A DNA stretch of 64,000 bases from Hoeflea sp. 108 (GTDB lineage Bacteria > Pseudomonadota > Alphaproteobacteria > Rhizobiales > Rhizobiaceae): NCBI RefSeq assembly GCF_000372965.1, contig NZ_KB890024.1:1552839-1616838 (forward strand), in the 5' to 3' direction. A program made the translations under genes and the position numbers. Every line of letters begins with the position of its first letter. The first letter of the stretch is position 1. Shown in pieces: positions 7,800 through 15,658 of this stretch. The notes below the pieces were generated by a model. That model was not told the origin of the DNA, did not search any database, and was given only the letters and a program-made list of their open reading frames with translations.

Positions 7800-8708
7800 A
7801 TGAGCACACAAGCGCCCGTCATTTCCCGTGAAGACGCGACCCGCGGCTTCATCTACGCCTTGACCGTCTATCTGATGTGGGGCGTGCTGCCTTTCTACAT
7901 GAAGGCAGTGGCCCATATCCCCGCGCCGGAAGTGGTTGCCCATCGCATCGTCTGGTCGATCCCGGTGGCCGGGCTGTTGCTGTTCTGGATGGGCCGCACG
8001 GCTGACATCAAGGCGGCGCTGCGCAACAAGCGCACGCTTGCCAATGGCGCGCTGACGGCAGCTCTGATCACCATGAACTGGGGTATCTATGTCTGGGCGA
8101 TCGGCAACGACCGCGCGCTCGAGACAGCGCTCGGCTACTACATCAATCCGCTGTTTACGGTGTTCCTCGGTGCCGTCGTGCTGGGCGAAAAGCTCTCAAG
8201 GGGGCAACTGGTGGCGATCGCGCTTGCGGTAGTCGCGGTCGCCCTTCTGACCTGGGAGACCGGCGGCCTGCCCTGGGTGTCCATTGCGCTGGCGCTGACC
8301 TGGGGCTTCTATGCCCTGTTCAAGAAGACTCTGCCGATCGGTCCGGCCCAGGGCTTCCTGCTTGAAGTCCTGATCCTCGGCATTCCGGCACTCGGCTACA
8401 TCATTTACCTGCAGGCGACCGGCGTCGGCCATTTCGGCACGACCAACGCAGTGGATGTGTGGCTGCTGATGGGCTGCGGCCTCGTCACCGCGATCCCGCT
8501 GATCCTGTTCGCCAACGGTGCCAAGCTGCTCAGGATGTCGACGATCGGCATTATGCAGTACATAGCGCCGACGATTATCTTCTTCATCGCCATCTTCATC
8601 TTCAAGGAGCCGTTCTCGAGCGAGCGCGCGGTGGCCTTCGCCCTGATCTGGGTGGCACTTGCCGTCTACACCTGGTCGATGTTCTACGATCGGTCCAAGA
8701 ACAGCTGA
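7800..8708 (+). CDS. rarD: EamA-family transporter RarD
   Basis: An inner-membrane protein of 302 residues with about ten hydrophobic segments, the RarD branch of the drug/metabolite transporter superfamily. Diagnostic stretches are YLMWGVLPFYMKAV near the start, NWGIYVWAIGN, and GYYINPLFTVFLGAVVLGE. RarD proteins were linked to chloramphenicol resistance, but the natural substrate is not established. The GST gene starts 10 bases downstream, so the two are probably co-transcribed. Only a weak AGG-type ribosome-binding site is visible. Confidence 0.9.
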   Translation: MSTQAPVISREDATRGFIYALTVYLMWGVLPFYMKAVAHIPAPEVVAHRIVWSIPVAGLLLFWMGRTADIKAALRNKRTLANGALTAALITMNWGIYVWAIGNDRALETALGYYINPLFTVFLGAVVLGEKLSRGQLVAIALAVVAVALLTWETGGLPWVSIALALTWGFYALFKKTLPIGPAQGFLLEVLILGIPALGYIIYLQATGVGHFGTTNAVDVWLLMGCGLVTAIPLILFANGAKLLRMSTIGIMQYIAPTIIFFIAIFIFKEPFSSERAVAFALIWVALAVYTWSMFYDRSKNS

Positions 8709-8718
8709 GGAGCAGCGC

Positions 8719-9402
8719 ATGTACCGGCTCTACATCGCCAACAAGAACTATTCCTCGTGGTCGCTGCGGCCGTGGGCGCTGATGCGCGGGCAGGGCATTG
8801 CGTTCACCGAGCGCCAGGTGCCGTTTGGCAACCTGCCCGGGCAGCCTGATTTCAGCTCCTTCTCCCCGACGAGCAGCGTGCCGGTGCTCGTCGATGACGA
8901 CCTGACCGTTTGGGACTCTCTGGCGATCATCGAATACCTGGCCGAGCGCCATCAGGGTGTCTGGCCGGACGATGCAGCGGCGCGTGCCTGGGCGCGTTCG
9001 GCAGCAGCCGAGATGCATTCCAGCTTCCGCAACCTGCGCAACATCTGCGGCATGAGCTGCGGCGTGCGCGTTCGCCTCAAAGACAGGCCAGCCGGGCTTG
9101 AGGCCGAGATTGCACGCATCGGCGAACTCTGGAACCAGGGCCTCGAGCGTTTCGGCGGACCGTTCCTCGCCGGCGACAGGTTTACCGCTGTCGATGCCTT
9201 CTTTGCGCCCGTCATCTTCAGGGCGCAGACCTATGCACTGGATTTCGGCGGCAGGGCGAACGACTACGTCGCACTGATGCTGGAGCAGCCCGCCATGCGC
9301 GAATGGTACGAGGCAGCGCTTGCCGAGACGTGGCGCGATCCGCCGCATGAAGAGGAGGTCTTGGCCGCGGGCACCATCACGCTCGATCTTCGCGCCAACT
9401 GA
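8719..9402 (+). CDS. Glutathione S-transferase family protein
   Basis: This 227-residue protein has an N-terminal thioredoxin-like domain, beginning MYRLYIANKNYSSWSLRPW, with the serine-rich site where the catalytic residue lies in zeta/theta-like GSTs. The SVPVLVDDDLTVWDSLAIIEY stretch around the cis-proline carries the glutathione gamma-glutamyl contacts, and a helical C-terminal domain follows. It probably conjugates or isomerises glutathione adducts in the cytoplasm; the substrate is unknown. The start was set at the ATG following GAGGAGCAGCGC, 10 bases after rarD. Confidence 0.88.
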   Translation: MYRLYIANKNYSSWSLRPWALMRGQGIAFTERQVPFGNLPGQPDFSSFSPTSSVPVLVDDDLTVWDSLAIIEYLAERHQGVWPDDAAARAWARSAAAEMHSSFRNLRNICGMSCGVRVRLKDRPAGLEAEIARIGELWNQGLERFGGPFLAGDRFTAVDAFFAPVIFRAQTYALDFGGRANDYVALMLEQPAMREWYEAALAETWRDPPHEEEVLAAGTITLDLRAN

Positions 9403-9464
9403 TCCTGCTTGCCAGTGACGGCAAACTCTTGAGTATCGGCATCGCCAAGCAGATCACGGCGGCG

Positions 9465-9530
9465 ATCGGATTTCCGTTGTCGCGATCCAAACGGAAAACC
9501 GATGCGCACTTTTCCTGGAATTGCTCCGGG
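9465..9530. repeat. Imperfect intergenic palindrome, repeat-like
   Basis: Arms at 9465-9477 (ATCGGATTTCCGT) and 9491-9503 (ACGGAAAACCGAT) match at 12 of 13 positions. They are followed by GCGCACTTTTCCTGGAATTGC, trimmed here, which I recall as a common Mesorhizobium intergenic sequence. It lies between two convergent genes and has no T-run, so it is more likely a repeat element than a terminator. Confidence 0.55.
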
Positions 9531-9541
9531 CCTGATCCGGC

Positions 9542-10153
9542 TCACATCTTGTCGATGAGCGACTGCACGCCTTCGGTTGGGGTGGCGTCCGCGCCGGCAG
9601 CGACCATGATCGCCGAAACCACGGCTTCCGGATCGTCGACGACCAGCGGCTGCACCAGATGCGTGGTGTGGACGAAGCCTTCGGCCTTCATGTGGTCGAT
9701 CAGCGCCAGCATCGGGTCCCAGAAGCCGTTGATGTTGGCGTAGACGATCGGCTTGCGGTGATGGCCGAGCTGCGCCCAGGTCATGATCTCGACGATCTCC
9801 TCGACGGTTCCGATGCCGCCGGGGAGGGCGACGAAGGCATCCGACTTCTCGAACATCGCATGCTTGCGCTCATGCATGTTTTCGGTGATCTGCAGCTCAT
9901 CCAGACGGGTGAGCGCACTTTCGGTCGCTTCCTTGTTCATCAGGAAACGCGGTATGATGCCGGTGACCTTGCCACCGGCGCGCAGCGCGCCATCGGCGAC
10001 CGCACCCATGATGCCCTTGGTGCCGCCGCCATAGACGAGCCGCAGGCCGGCCTTGGCGATGGAACGGCCAAGCAGGTGACCGGCCTTGATGTAGACTTCA
10101 TCGCGGCCCGGCGATGAGCCGCAATAGACGCAGATGGATCGAATCTTGTTCAT
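9542..10153 (-). CDS. LOG-family nucleotide 5'-monophosphate phosphoribohydrolase (TIGR00730 type)
   Basis: This 203-residue Rossmann-fold protein carries the LOG signatures ICVYCGSSPG, LRLVYGGGTKGIMG, MHERKHAM and PGGIGTVEE. Members hydrolyse cytokinin riboside or other nucleoside monophosphates to base and ribose 5-phosphate; older files call them lysine decarboxylases, which is wrong for this motif set. The start is ATG at 10153; an upstream in-frame candidate at 10189 adds 12 atypical residues. It is divergent from the LysM gene and convergent with the GST gene. Confidence 0.9.
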   Translation of the reverse strand: MNKIRSICVYCGSSPGRDEVYIKAGHLLGRSIAKAGLRLVYGGGTKGIMGAVADGALRAGGKVTGIIPRFLMNKEATESALTRLDELQITENMHERKHAMFEKSDAFVALPGGIGTVEEIVEIMTWAQLGHHRKPIVYANINGFWDPMLALIDHMKAEGFVHTTHLVQPLVVDDPEAVVSAIMVAAGADATPTEGVQSLIDKM

Positions 10154-10265
10154 GGCCTGATTGGGTATTGCGTCTGCGGGCAGGGTCAAGCCCGAACGGG
10201 GCTTTTTCTTGTCGCTGCCGGCAAAACAAGGTATGCCGCCTCAAGCGGCCAGGGCAGGGGAAAAC

Positions 10266-11648
10266 ATGGCGACGAAACCGATTAAAGTCTTTTTGCTGGC
10301 AGCAGGCGGCGCCGTCGTCGCAACCGGCATTGCATATGTATCAGGCGCGCTCGATCCTTATCTGAGCCAGCCCCCGGCCGCGGTGGCGAATGTGCCCGCA
10401 CCGGCCGCTGTTGCGCCAGCCGAACAGAAGCCTGCGGAAGCCCCCAAGCCCACGGCCGAAGCACCCGCTCCGGCAGCGCAGCAGCCCGCGGCAACCCAGG
10501 CCGTTGTGGCGCCCAGTTTCGACGTGGTTCGCGTCGAGGACAATGGTTCGGTGGTGATCGCCGGCAAGGCGGCAGGCAACGCCAAGGTCGAGATCGTCAC
10601 CGGCTCGCAGGTGATCGGCGCGGCGACGGCCGGCGTCGATGGTGACTTCGCCATCGTGCTCGACAAGCCGCTGAAGCCCGGCGACTACCAGATCGTGCTG
10701 CGTTCGACCGCGCCCGACAATGTCGTGGCGACCTCGACCGAGACGGCCGTGGTGTCCGTGCCCGAGCAGCCCGGCGGCCAGGTGCTGGCGCTGGTCGAAG
10801 AGCCCGGCAAGCCTTCACAGCTGATCACCGTGCCCGAGCCTGCCAAGGCTCCGGCTCCGGCAACCAGAGAACAGGTGGCGAATGCGCCGACCGCGGCACC
10901 TGCGGCCACGGCGCCCCAGCAGCCTGCCCCGGCCAAGTCGGACGCGCCTGCCTCGCAGATCAAGATCAGCGTCGAGGCGGTCGAGATCGAGGGCAAGAAG
11001 ATCTTCATCGCCGGTGCGGCGGATGCCGGCCGCAAAGTGCGGGCCTACGCCAATGAAATCCTCATCGGCGAAGCGCAGACCTCGCCCGAGGGTCGCTTCC
11101 TGATCGAGGCCGAGCGCGAACTGCCCGTCGGCGACTACATCGTGCGCGTCGATGCCCTCGAGCCGGATGGCGTCAAGGTTGCGGCGCGCGCCGCAGTGCC
11201 ATTCACGCGCGAACCGGGCGAGGCGATCGCAGCCGTGGCGCCAGTGGAGCAGCCCAAGCCGGCCGAGCCCGCGACTGCCGCCGCACCTGCGCCTGCGGCC
11301 ACGACCGAGGCGCCTGCGGCTGCTCCGGCAACGGCTGCCGACAAGCCGGCCGAGGTGGCGTCGGCGCCCGCGACCGGAACCGAGCCGACCGCGTCCAAAT
11401 TGGAGCCGGTCAATGGCGCGGTCATCATCCGCCGCGGTGATTCCTTGTGGCGGATTTCGCGTCGCGTCTACGGCCATGGTGTGCGCTACTCGAACATCTA
11501 CCTCGCCAACCAGGACCAGATCCGCGATCCCGATCGGATCTGGCCGGGGCAGGTGTTCCGCGTGCCTGAAAAGTCCAAGGAAGGCGAAGCCGCCAACATG
11601 GACGCCATGGGCGAGCAGGCGATGCCCGAGCCGGCGCCCAAGCCGTAG
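10266..11648 (+). CDS. Ig-like repeat and LysM-domain envelope protein
   Basis: The 460-residue protein begins with a single membrane anchor or signal (KVFLLAAGGAVVATGIAYVSG) and is rich in Ala/Pro linkers. Two Ig-like repeats follow, around residues 85-150 (VVIAGKAAGNAKVEIVTGS) and 235-305 (FIAGAADAGRKVRAYANEI), then a C-terminal LysM module at about 384-432 (IRRGDSLWRISRRVYG). LysM binds peptidoglycan, so it probably tethers to or surveys the cell wall in the periplasm. GGGG at 10257-10260 supports the start; a longer upstream frame from 10161 lacks support. Confidence 0.88.
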   Translation: MATKPIKVFLLAAGGAVVATGIAYVSGALDPYLSQPPAAVANVPAPAAVAPAEQKPAEAPKPTAEAPAPAAQQPAATQAVVAPSFDVVRVEDNGSVVIAGKAAGNAKVEIVTGSQVIGAATAGVDGDFAIVLDKPLKPGDYQIVLRSTAPDNVVATSTETAVVSVPEQPGGQVLALVEEPGKPSQLITVPEPAKAPAPATREQVANAPTAAPAATAPQQPAPAKSDAPASQIKISVEAVEIEGKKIFIAGAADAGRKVRAYANEILIGEAQTSPEGRFLIEAERELPVGDYIVRVDALEPDGVKVAARAAVPFTREPGEAIAAVAPVEQPKPAEPATAAAPAPAATTEAPAAAPATAADKPAEVASAPATGTEPTASKLEPVNGAVIIRRGDSLWRISRRVYGHGVRYSNIYLANQDQIRDPDRIWPGQVFRVPEKSKEGEAANMDAMGEQAMPEPAPKP

Positions 11649-11690
11649 CCCGAGGCGCGGTTTTTCCGGCAATTGCGGTTGCGAAGGTTA

Positions 11691-11723
11691 ATTTCATCGT
11701 CTATCGTCGATAGACGATGAAAT
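11691..11723. promoter_or_regulatory. Perfect 15-bp inverted repeat overlapping the arsR start codon
   Basis: Left arm ATTTCATCGTCTATC (11691-11705), spacer GTC, right arm GATAGACGATGAAAT (11709-11723): all 15 positions pair. The arsR ATG (11717-11719) lies inside the right arm. ArsR/SmtB repressors bind such imperfect or perfect dyads at their own promoters, so this is a good candidate autoregulatory operator. In RNA it would also hide the start codon in a hairpin. Confidence 0.75.
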
Positions 11724-12052
11724 CTTTCCACTCAAACCAGCATTGCGGCGGGTCCAGCGCGGACGTGGCGCAAAAGCTAGCCGCGCTTTCGCATCCGGCG
11801 CGGCTTGAAATCCTGAGGCGGCTGGGCGGCGGCAGGTCATGCTGCTGCAAGGAGGTGGTCGAGCATCTCGACCTAGCCCAGTCGACCGTCTCCCAACATC
11901 TGAAAATCCTCGTCGAGGCTGGTCTGGTGCGTTATGCGCCGGAGCGCCAGCGCTCGCGTTATGAAATCGACCAGGTGGCGCTCGCCGCCATTTCCCGATC
12001 CGTCTCCGCGCTCGTCGAATCCTGCTGCGCGGACGAAGGCTCGGGCAGCTAA
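11717..12052 (+). CDS. ArsR/SmtB-family transcriptional regulator
   Basis: This 111-residue winged-helix repressor has ALSHPARLEILRRL as the N-terminal helix region and DLAQSTVSQHLKILVEAGLV as the recognition helix, then a beta wing with RYAPERQRSRYEID. It is cysteine-rich: Cys10, Cys42-44 (SCCCKEV, where metal-sensing ArsR proteins have ELCVCDL) and Cys103-104. This points to metal, metalloid or thiol sensing, but the inducer is unknown. Only 14 bases separate it from the Atm1-type exporter gene, which is likely its target. The ATG sits in a palindrome and lacks a clear ribosome-binding site; a GTG at 11765 is an alternative start. Confidence 0.9.
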   Translation: MKSFHSNQHCGGSSADVAQKLAALSHPARLEILRRLGGGRSCCCKEVVEHLDLAQSTVSQHLKILVEAGLVRYAPERQRSRYEIDQVALAAISRSVSALVESCCADEGSGS

Positions 12053-12066
12053 TCAAGGCAAGAACA

Positions 12067-13962
12067 GTGGCCAACAAGACCGTATCCGCCGAACGGGGCT
12101 CGACGCTGAGCACCATCAAGAACCTGTGGCCCTATATGTGGCCGGAAGACAGGCCCGACCTCAGGCTGCGCGTTGTCTGGGCGACCGTGTTCCTGTTCGT
12201 CGCCAAGGGCGGCCTGGTCATCAGCCCCTATTTCTTCAAGTGGGCGACAGACGCGCTTGCCGGCGACCAGCGCGGCCCGTTGCTGCTCCCGGCGATCCTG
12301 GCCGCCCCGGTCATGCTTGTCGTGGCCTACAACGTCATCCGCATCGTCCAGCTCGGCTTCAATCAGCTGCGCGACGCGTTGTTTGCCAGTGTCGGCCAGT
12401 ATGCCGTTCGCCAACTGGCGCACCGCACCTTCGTGCACATGCATGAACTGTCGTTGCGTTTCCATCTCGAGCGCCGCACTGGTGGCCTGTCGCGCGTCAT
12501 CGAGCGTGGCACCAAGGGCATCGAGACGATCGTCCGCTTCACCATCCTGAACACGGCGCCGACGATCCTCGAATTCGCGCTGACGGCTGGCATCTTTGCC
12601 TTCGCCTATGGCTGGAAATATGTGGCAGTAGTGGCAATCACGGTGTGGCTCTACACCTGGTTCACGGTCAGGGCGAGCGACTGGCGCATCGGCATCCGCC
12701 GCGAGATGAACGAGTCCGACACCGACGCCAACACCAAGGCGATCGACTCGCTGCTCAATTTCGAGACGGTGAAGTACTTCAACAACGAACGTATGGAAGC
12801 CGAGCGTTTCGACCGCTCGATGGCGCGCTATGAGAGCGCAGCGACGAAGACCTGGACCTCGCTTGGCTGGCTGAACTTCGGGCAGGGCGTCATCTTTGGC
12901 ATCGGCATGGCGATCGTCATGTGGATGTCGGTGCTGGAGGTCCAGGCGGGCACCCAGACTGTCGGCGACTTCGTCTTCATCAACGCCATGTTGATGCAGC
13001 TTTCGGTGCCGCTCAACTTCATCGGCTTTATCTACCGCGAAATCCGCCAGGGGCTGACCGACATCGAACAGATGTTCGACCTGCTCGACGTGCGCCAGGA
13101 AGTGGTCGACAAGCCGGGCGCCAATGCCCTGGTGGTTGGCACCGGCCGCGTCGAGTTCCGCGACGTGCATTTTGCTTACGATCCGAACCGCCAGATCCTC
13201 AAGGGCGTGAGCTTCGAAGTGCCGGCCGGCAAGACTGTGGCGATCGTCGGTCCTTCGGGTGCGGGCAAGTCGACGATATCTAGGCTCCTGTTCCGCTTCT
13301 ATGACATCCAGCAGGGTGCGATCCTGATCGATGGCCAGGACCTCCGCGATGTAACCCAGGAAAGCCTGCGCAGCGTCATCGGCATGGTTCCGCAGGATAC
13401 GGTGCTGTTCAACGACACCATCGCCTACAACATCCGCTACGGCCGCATGAATGCCGACGAGGAAGATGTTCGCAAGGCAGCCGAGCTCGCCCAGATCTCC
13501 GGCTTCATTGAGCGCATGCCCGACGGCTATAAGTCGATGGTCGGCGAGCGCGGCCTCAAGCTCTCTGGGGGCGAAAAGCAGCGCGTGGCAATTGCCCGCA
13601 CCATCCTCAAGGCGCCGCCGATCCTGATGCTGGACGAGGCGACTTCGGCGCTCGACACCCAGACCGAGCAGGACATCCAGAGCGCGCTCGACCTGGTCTC
13701 CAAGGGCCGTACCACACTTGTCATCGCCCACCGGCTTTCGACCGTCATCTCGGCCGACGAGATCATCGTGCTCGAGGACGGCAGGATCGCCGAGCGCGGC
13801 ACCCATGCCGAGCTGCTGCGCCACAAGGGGCTCTATGCCAGGATGTGGGACCGCCAGCGCGAAGCGACCGAAGCGGAAGAGAGGCTGCGCAAGGTGCGCG
13901 AGGAAGACGAGTTCGGCGTGGCCATTCGCCGCCGCACGCCGGAGGTCGCCGATGGCCAGTGA
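12067..13962 (+). CDS. Atm1-type ABC transporter (permease-ATPase fusion)
   Basis: A 631-residue half-transporter that starts at GTG after AAGG. The N-terminal ~320 residues hold six membrane helices with the Atm1/ABCB7 landmarks DTDANTKAIDSLLNFETVKY and FNNERMEAERF. The ATPase domain has Walker A GPSGAGKST (395-403), signature LSGGEKQR (about 499) and Walker B ILMLDEATSALD. Bacterial Atm1 proteins export glutathione conjugates or glutathione-complexed heavy metals from the cytoplasm. Pairing with a cysteine-rich ArsR regulator supports inducible metal or electrophile export. The stop lies within a 13-bp tandem duplication. Confidence 0.92.
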   Translation: MANKTVSAERGSTLSTIKNLWPYMWPEDRPDLRLRVVWATVFLFVAKGGLVISPYFFKWATDALAGDQRGPLLLPAILAAPVMLVVAYNVIRIVQLGFNQLRDALFASVGQYAVRQLAHRTFVHMHELSLRFHLERRTGGLSRVIERGTKGIETIVRFTILNTAPTILEFALTAGIFAFAYGWKYVAVVAITVWLYTWFTVRASDWRIGIRREMNESDTDANTKAIDSLLNFETVKYFNNERMEAERFDRSMARYESAATKTWTSLGWLNFGQGVIFGIGMAIVMWMSVLEVQAGTQTVGDFVFINAMLMQLSVPLNFIGFIYREIRQGLTDIEQMFDLLDVRQEVVDKPGANALVVGTGRVEFRDVHFAYDPNRQILKGVSFEVPAGKTVAIVGPSGAGKSTISRLLFRFYDIQQGAILIDGQDLRDVTQESLRSVIGMVPQDTVLFNDTIAYNIRYGRMNADEEDVRKAAELAQISGFIERMPDGYKSMVGERGLKLSGGEKQRVAIARTILKAPPILMLDEATSALDTQTEQDIQSALDLVSKGRTTLVIAHRLSTVISADEIIVLEDGRIAERGTHAELLRHKGLYARMWDRQREATEAEERLRKVREEDEFGVAIRRRTPEVADGQ

Positions 13963-13981
13963 TTGGGGCCAGTGATTGGGG
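13956..13981. repeat. 13-bp exact tandem duplication spanning the stop codon
   Basis: CCAGTGATTGGGG occurs twice head to tail (13956-13968, 13969-13981). The first copy contains the TGA of the Atm1-type gene, so the duplication leaves the protein unchanged and looks like a recent replication slippage. Confidence 0.9.
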
Positions 13982-14071
13982 AGGGCGTTGCCGTCGCCGC
14001 TATGCCGCGTTGCGAGGCCGGACCGTTTCCGGTAAGCACTGCGGGTCTTCAACAGCGATGGCCGCCCCTTC

Positions 14072-14770
14072 ATGAGCATTGCCGACACGATCCGAAACGT
14101 CTTTGTTCCGGTCCATCGCGAGGGATATCCCTTCATTGCGGGCTTTGCCGCGGTCACCGTCCTGCTCGGCTTCTTCTCGACGTCGCTGTTCTGGGTTGGT
14201 GTGATTCTCACCGCCTGGTGCGCCTATTTCTACCGCGACCCGGAGCGCGTGACCCCCGTAGACGACCGATTGGTGATCAGTCCGGCCGACGGCGTGGTGT
14301 CGGCTGTGGGGCCCGCAGTGCCGCCGCGCGAACTCGGCCTCGGCAATGCCGAGATGACGCGCATCTCGGTGTTCATGAACGTCTTCTCCGTCCATGTGAA
14401 CCGAGCGCCTGTCCGCGGCAAGATCGTCCGCATCGAGCATAGGCCGGGCAAGTTCCTCAATGCCGAGCTCGACAAGGCCAGCCAGGAAAACGAACGCAAC
14501 GGCGTCGTCATCGACAGCCCCAATGGGCAGGTGGCGGCGGTCCAGATCGCCGGCCTCGTCGCCCGCCGCATCCTGTGCTGGGCCGATGTCGGCGGCAATA
14601 TCTCCGTAGGCGAGCGTTTTGGCCTGATCCGCTTCGGCTCGCGTGTCGACGTGTTCCTGCCCACCAATGCGGTGGCGCGGGTTTCCGTCGGCCAGACGGC
14701 GGTTGCCGGCGAAACCGTGATTGCCGAATTCGGCGGCGCCAGCCATCCGCCGCTGGTCAGGGTTTCCTGA
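14072..14770 (+). CDS. psd: Phosphatidylserine decarboxylase (short type)
   Basis: This 232-residue protein is of the short PSD type. It converts phosphatidylserine to phosphatidylethanolamine at the inner membrane. It begins with two hydrophobic segments, then FYRDPERVTP and ISPADGVVS, a metal/serine-site region FMNVFSVHVNRAP, and ends with RFGSRVDVFLP, in which the Gly-Ser (Ser190) is the expected self-cleavage site generating the pyruvoyl group. The final base of its stop is the A of the pssA ATG, so the two consecutive steps of PE synthesis are coupled. Confidence 0.95.
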   Translation: MSIADTIRNVFVPVHREGYPFIAGFAAVTVLLGFFSTSLFWVGVILTAWCAYFYRDPERVTPVDDRLVISPADGVVSAVGPAVPPRELGLGNAEMTRISVFMNVFSVHVNRAPVRGKIVRIEHRPGKFLNAELDKASQENERNGVVIDSPNGQVAAVQIAGLVARRILCWADVGGNISVGERFGLIRFGSRVDVFLPTNAVARVSVGQTAVAGETVIAEFGGASHPPLVRVS

Positions 14771-15633
14771 TGGTGGCGCCATTCAAGCCCTTCGAACCGC
14801 ATGGCAGCGGCGGGCCGCGCATCCGCGAGATCCCGCTGCGCATGGTGCTGCCCAACCTGATCACCGTTCTGGCAATCTGCGCCGGCCTGTCGGCGATCAG
14901 GCTCGCCTTCCAGGATCGCTTCGAATCGGCCGTCGTGATGGTGCTGCTGGCTGCCTTCCTCGACGGCATCGACGGCCGCCTGGCGCGCATGTTGAAGGCG
15001 ACCTCGAAATTCGGCGCGCAGATGGATTCGCTCGCCGACATCGTCAATTTCGGCGTCGTGCCGGCGCTTGTGCTCTATGCCTACCTGCTCGACAAGGCGG
15101 GTTCGTTCGGCTGGATCGCGACGTTGCTCTTCGCCATCGCCATGGGCCTTCGGCTGGCGCGCTTCAATGTGCTCGACGAGGATCTCGAACGACCGGCGTG
15201 GCAGGCCGAATATTTCGTCGGCGTGCCGGCACCGATCGGCGCCATCACCTTGATGCTGCCGATGTATCTCGGCTTCCTCGGCCTCGAGGGCACGCGCACC
15301 GTGGCCTATGCCGCCACCGTCTTCACCATCCTTGTCGCCTTCCTGCTGGTCAGCCGTCTGCCTGTTTACTCCGGCAAGAAGCTGAGCATCCGCAGGGAGT
15401 ACCTGCTGCCGGTCATGCTGGCGGCGGTGTTCTACGTGCTGCTCCTGACCGGCTATCCCTGGCAGACGCTGACGGCGTCGGTCGCAGGTTACCTGCTGTT
15501 CCTGCCGCTGAGCGCCAGCGCCTATGCCCGGCGTTCGAGGATCGAAGGCGAGAAGGCTGCAGCGGCGGCCGAAGCCGTGGCCGCCGAAGCCGCAGCGGAT
15601 GAGGCTCCCGAACCCCCGAAAACCAAAGACTAG
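14770..15633 (+). CDS. pssA: CDP-diacylglycerol-serine O-phosphatidyltransferase
   Basis: This inner-membrane enzyme of 287 residues makes phosphatidylserine from CDP-diacylglycerol and serine. The CDP-alcohol phosphotransferase signature D68-G-x2-A-R-x8-G-x3-D-x3-D is complete (DGRLARMLKATSKFGAQMD). About eight hydrophobic segments surround it and an Ala/Glu-rich cytoplasmic tail follows. The start at 14770 shares a base with the psd stop; a longer in-frame extension inside psd is rejected. With psd it forms the PE branch of membrane lipid synthesis. Confidence 0.95.
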   Translation: MVAPFKPFEPHGSGGPRIREIPLRMVLPNLITVLAICAGLSAIRLAFQDRFESAVVMVLLAAFLDGIDGRLARMLKATSKFGAQMDSLADIVNFGVVPALVLYAYLLDKAGSFGWIATLLFAIAMGLRLARFNVLDEDLERPAWQAEYFVGVPAPIGAITLMLPMYLGFLGLEGTRTVAYAATVFTILVAFLLVSRLPVYSGKKLSIRREYLLPVMLAAVFYVLLLTGYPWQTLTASVAGYLLFLPLSASAYARRSRIEGEKAAAAAEAVAAEAAADEAPEPPKTKD

Positions 15634-15658
15634 TGCTGCCCGCTCCGGCAGCGCCGCG

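Noticed and set aside
12049..14211. 720-residue open frame antisense to the Atm1 gene
   Set aside because: GC-rich codon bias keeps the opposite frame open. The product is His/Arg/Glu-rich without recognisable domains, while the forward frame is an intact ABC transporter.
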